Shown here: positions 61,845 to 64,000 of the stretch, piece after piece
Layout of the letters: each line of letters begins with the position of its first letter
How positions within the stretch are numbered: position 1 is the first letter of the stretch
From: Sphagnum magellanicum
Taxonomy: Eukaryota; Streptophyta; Sphagnopsida; Sphagnales; Sphagnaceae
DNA length: 64,000 bases
Assembly: GCA_021904315.1 (NCBI GenBank)
Contig: CM038911.1
Coordinates: forward strand, 14,791,390-14,855,389
Direction of reading: 5' to 3'
Program-made: the position numbers and the translations under genes
The notes under the pieces: generated by a model
Told to the model about the DNA's origin: nothing
What the model saw: the letters and a program-made list of their open reading frames with translations, nothing else
Database searches by the model: none

Positions 61845-62200
61845 AATAGTACATGAGGCACACAAACATGTTGAATTTCCATTGAGCTCTCCTTCATATT
61901 TAGGGGAAAATTTCTAGGTCAAGGATAGTAAGGTTTTCTCCAGTCTATTTTTACAACAAGAACTGCACAAAATTCACACGTATCACCTCCTTCCACAACC
62001 TCTAAAAGCATGAAAAATGCTAGGTAAAAACAGTACATGAGACATGCAAACACATTGAATGTCCGTTGAGCTCTTCTGCAATTTCTAGGTCAAGGTTGTT
62101 AGGTTTTCCAGTCGATTGTTGCAAACAAGAACTGCCCCATAGTTCACAAGCATCACACTTCTCAGCAACCTCTGAAAGCATGAAAAAAAGCAAGATAAAA
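61845..62200 (+). repeat. Tandem duplication, about 184-bp period
   Basis: Copy 1 (from about 61848) and copy 2 (from about 62032) share, in order: AGTACATGAGRCA, ACATTGAAT-TCC-TTGAGCTC, TTTCTAGGTCAAGG, TTAGGTTTTC, CCAGTC-ATT, ACAAGAACTGC, TTCACA-G-ATCAC, CAACCTCT-AAAGCATGAAAAA. The function is unknown; a diverged tandem duplication upstream of the SEC61 promoter. Confidence 0.8.
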
Positions 62201-62750
62201 AGAAACCATCAAGATACAGCAGCTATACCATCAGCAGAAGAAGGTGCAAATGAGTCCCTGTTCCTAGCAGCAAACAGAATGCACCTTATGTGAATGCTTT
62301 ATGGATAATAGACTTGGATGCAAGCACCTTGAAGAACAGTGAGAACTAGAGCTTGTAGAAACCACAGTAATAAGAAGTTTGATCTTGTTACATGATCTCC
62401 ATGAGTATAGAGAGCATTCCAACCACACTAGACTTGTTGCCTCTGAAAGAAAAGAGAAGGGAAAAGTCATTGTTTGTTGCTGTTGAGAATGGGAATTCTG
62501 AAGGGTTTATCCCTAAAACCTAAACCTGGGAATTCTGAAGCAGGCACATCTGATATAGTCCAGGGTGTACTTCAACCTCTCGGAGTCTGCCGAAGAATTT
62601 GTCTGGTACAACTGCGATAGAAGGGCACCCGCATGAGCTCTTCCGGTTGGAATTGTGTTGGAGTGACCCTCCAACACAATTCCAATCAAATACCAGTCAA
62701 ATGTCCACCAATGTAGATCAAATAAAAAATCGCTACAAAAATATCAGATA
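62201..62750. other. Region upstream of the SEC61 promoter
   Basis: No ORF of note. It includes a repeated phrase (TGGGAATTCTGAAG at about 62488 and 62526) and the hairpin at 62647. Confidence 0.4.
62647..62685. repeat. 17-bp perfect hairpin with 5-nt loop
   Basis: TTGGAATTGTGTTGGAG (62647-62663), TGACC, CTCCAACACAATTCCAA (62669-62685). Exact reverse-complement arms. Confidence 0.95.
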
Positions 62751-63368
62751 CCAGATCGAAGAATAAAGAAGAACGCACCCGAAAAACAAAGCTCCACTGA
62801 TGAATCTAAACACGAATTCACGAACTCTATCGTCACCACACCAGAACTGTGCTCGCAAGCACCACAGCTGGTTCTGCTGCACAGAACCCTCTCCCCTTCT
62901 CCCGACCGACACCCTCGTGGATGAATATCATCCATATATGTCGTGCATTCATCCGCGCCGCCATGTATTCGCTTTAATAAAGTTTCCGCAATCTGCGGGT
63001 CAATTGAACGCGGAAGGTAGGTGTAAGTCAGTGGACGTGGAAACGTGGGAACAAGGTTGGGAGCCAATGATAACGTCGTGAACTCGAGGACGGTGACCGC
63101 AAGGGAACTCGCTCGGGGAACTCAATGTACCCAATTGCGAACTTGAAGAACTACGGGGAACTGCGATGAGAACCGGGGATCAGATTCTCGAAAGGTCAAG
63201 CGGATTATACCAGAATCTCAGGGGCACGCAATCTCGAACTTCGAGAACAGATTTGGGAACGAGTGGGCACACGGACGGGAATAAAGAGAAAAGAAGAGAA
63301 GAGAAGAAAAGAAGAAGATGATGGCGGCGGCGCTCCTGCACTGAAGTTTTGTTGCTGCGTAACGACAG
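62751..63368 (+). promoter_or_regulatory. Promoter and noncoding first exon of SEC61 alpha
   Basis: CpG-containing, GC-richer region upstream of the gene. A purine-rich leader (GAGAAAAGAAGAGAAGAG, about 63285-63316) precedes a donor (AACGACAG|GTAAGATC, at 63369). An 8-codon upstream ORF starting ATGATGGCGGCGGCG lies at 63318-63344. A 107-residue minus-strand frame here lacks an ATG and is not accepted as a gene. Confidence 0.5.
63318..63344 (+). CDS. Short upstream ORF (MMAAALLH) in the SEC61 leader
   Basis: ATG ATG GCG GCG GCG CTC CTG CAC TGA in the predicted noncoding first exon, 25 nt before its splice donor. It would be translated before the main start if the leader exon is in the mRNA. 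Whether it matters for expression is unknown. Confidence 0.35.
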   Translation: MMAAALLH

Positions 63369-63633
63369 GTAAGATCTTTTGCTCTGTCGCTTCTCTTGCA
63401 TTCTTGGCTGCTTTTCGGAAGTCAGGGACACGAGAAAAGAGATCTCCTAATGATTCTGCGAATTTTGATGTCTGGATGGTCGATTTTGGTGCTTCCTAAT
63501 GTTTGTTGTAGCCGGATTTGGGCAAGGAACTTGGCGTTGTGAAATAGGGTTGCAAGGTTTCTGAATACATGCATGAGGAGGCCGCAACTAACTTCATTGT
63601 TTCTTTTTTCTTCTTTTTTCTTTTTTGGTGCAG
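63369..63633 (+). other. 5'-leader intron of SEC61 alpha
   Basis: From the consensus donor GTAAGAT at 63369 to an acceptor with a long pyrimidine tract (TTCTTTTTTCTTTTTTGGTGCAG split as tract plus CAG, ending at 63633). Length 265 nt. Leader introns near the start codon are common in highly expressed plant genes. Inferred from splice signals. Confidence 0.65.
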
Positions 63634-63851
63634 TCTATCGAGCGGACAAGGTTCCTATCGGCAGCGCTGGAATAGGTCAAATTTGTAGAACAACGTATCA
63701 GAATAATTGCTCCTTAAACGACGGAAGAAGGCGTTGCAACGTCGATCTGCGGTTGTGCTGCTGGTAGTCTGTCTGTAGCTCTCTCGTTAGGGCAAGGCTC
63801 TTGCGTCGAAAACAAACAAGGCTTGGTGGAGGACGACAGAGACTACACAAG

Positions 63852-64000
63852 ATGGGAGGAGGATTTAGGGTTCTTCACCTCGTGAGGCCGTTTCTATCAT
63901 TTTTGCCGGAGGTTCAATCGGCAGATAGGAAGGTCCCTTTCAGAGAGAAAGTGATGTACACTGTAGTTTCCCTTTTTATCTTCTTGGTTTGCAGTCAGCT
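63852..64000 (+). CDS. SEC61A: SEC61 alpha subunit of the ER protein translocon, N-terminal part
   Basis: The ATG at 63852 opens 49 full codons to the window end: MGGGFRVLHLVRPFLSFLPE, then VQSADRKVPFREKV and a hydrophobic start of the first membrane helix (MYTVVSLFIFLVCSQ). This N-terminus is almost invariant among plant Sec61 alpha proteins: an amphipathic cytosolic helix leading to TM1. Sec61 alpha forms the channel that moves nascent proteins into or across the ER membrane together with Sec61 beta and gamma. The usual length is about 475 residues, so about 90 percent lies beyond the window. The sequence remains open to the edge; no donor is visible. Confidence 0.95.
   Translation, partial: MGGGFRVLHLVRPFLSFLPEVQSADRKVPFREKVMYTVVSLFIFLVCSQ

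Noticed and set aside
62744-63067. 107-codon minus-strand frame near the SEC61 promoter, as a divergent gene
   Set aside because: No ATG between the upstream stop and the body of the frame, and no recognisable domain.
1-64000. CRISPR arrays, bacterial operons, riboswitches
   Set aside because: The window is plant nuclear DNA; the tandem repeats lack regular repeat-spacer structure.
1-64000. tRNA and rRNA genes
   Set aside because: By eye I found no sequence with both A and B box and a cloverleaf; a tRNAscan run would settle it.

Overview
The window is nuclear DNA from a land plant. It holds a plant-type patatin-like acyl hydrolase, a secreted GH3 beta-xylosidase/arabinofuranosidase split over eight exons, an F-box protein, a SEC61-alpha start that is identical in style to plant orthologues, TTTAGGG-like degenerate telomeric repeats, and plant retroelement remains. 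Low gene density, long AT-rich spacers and a decayed LINE-type reverse transcriptase suggest a large-genome plant; a seed-free plant (fern, lycophyte, bryophyte) or a gymnosperm is my guess, but the sequence alone does not settle it.

Layout. 1-1.5 kb: first exon and promoter of a minus-strand AT-hook/zinc-finger gene. 1.5-6.1 kb: AT-rich spacer. 6.1-12 kb: plus-strand locus of genic composition with a promoter-proximal minisatellite and several long ORFs in different frames that I cannot identify. 12-26.5 kb: AT-rich spacer with an unexplained GC-rich island (15.0-15.8 kb), a solo LTR with a 5-bp target duplication (18603-19425) and several tandem repeats. 26.5-31.9 kb: promoter, duplicated leader intron and seven coding exons of a patatin-like phospholipase. 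32-47.4 kb: spacer with a strong 33-bp hairpin, a decayed LINE on the minus strand, a telomere-like tract and a small inverted-repeat element. 47.5-50.9 kb: F-box gene with a long leader. 53.5-58.7 kb: beta-xylosidase on the minus strand, whose first intron is of the GC-AG type. 59-62.7 kb: spacer and repeats. 62.8-64 kb: promoter, leader intron and first coding exon of SEC61 alpha, cut by the window end.

The genes are unrelated housekeeping or regulatory genes, each with its own promoter; no operon or cluster logic is seen. The most unusual structure is a promoter-boundary module: three genes (minus-strand gene at the left end, the locus at 7 kb, the patatin gene) each carry, several hundred bases upstream and in the same orientation relative to the gene, a conserved palindromic AGCCAAATTTGGCT block followed gene-ward by repeated TGGCGA words. 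It sits where AT-rich spacer changes into genic sequence. It may be a transposon-derived promoter module or a conserved boundary element. A second recurring theme is near-perfect snap-back hairpins with 2-5 nt loops at four places, a signature expected of template-switch mutation.
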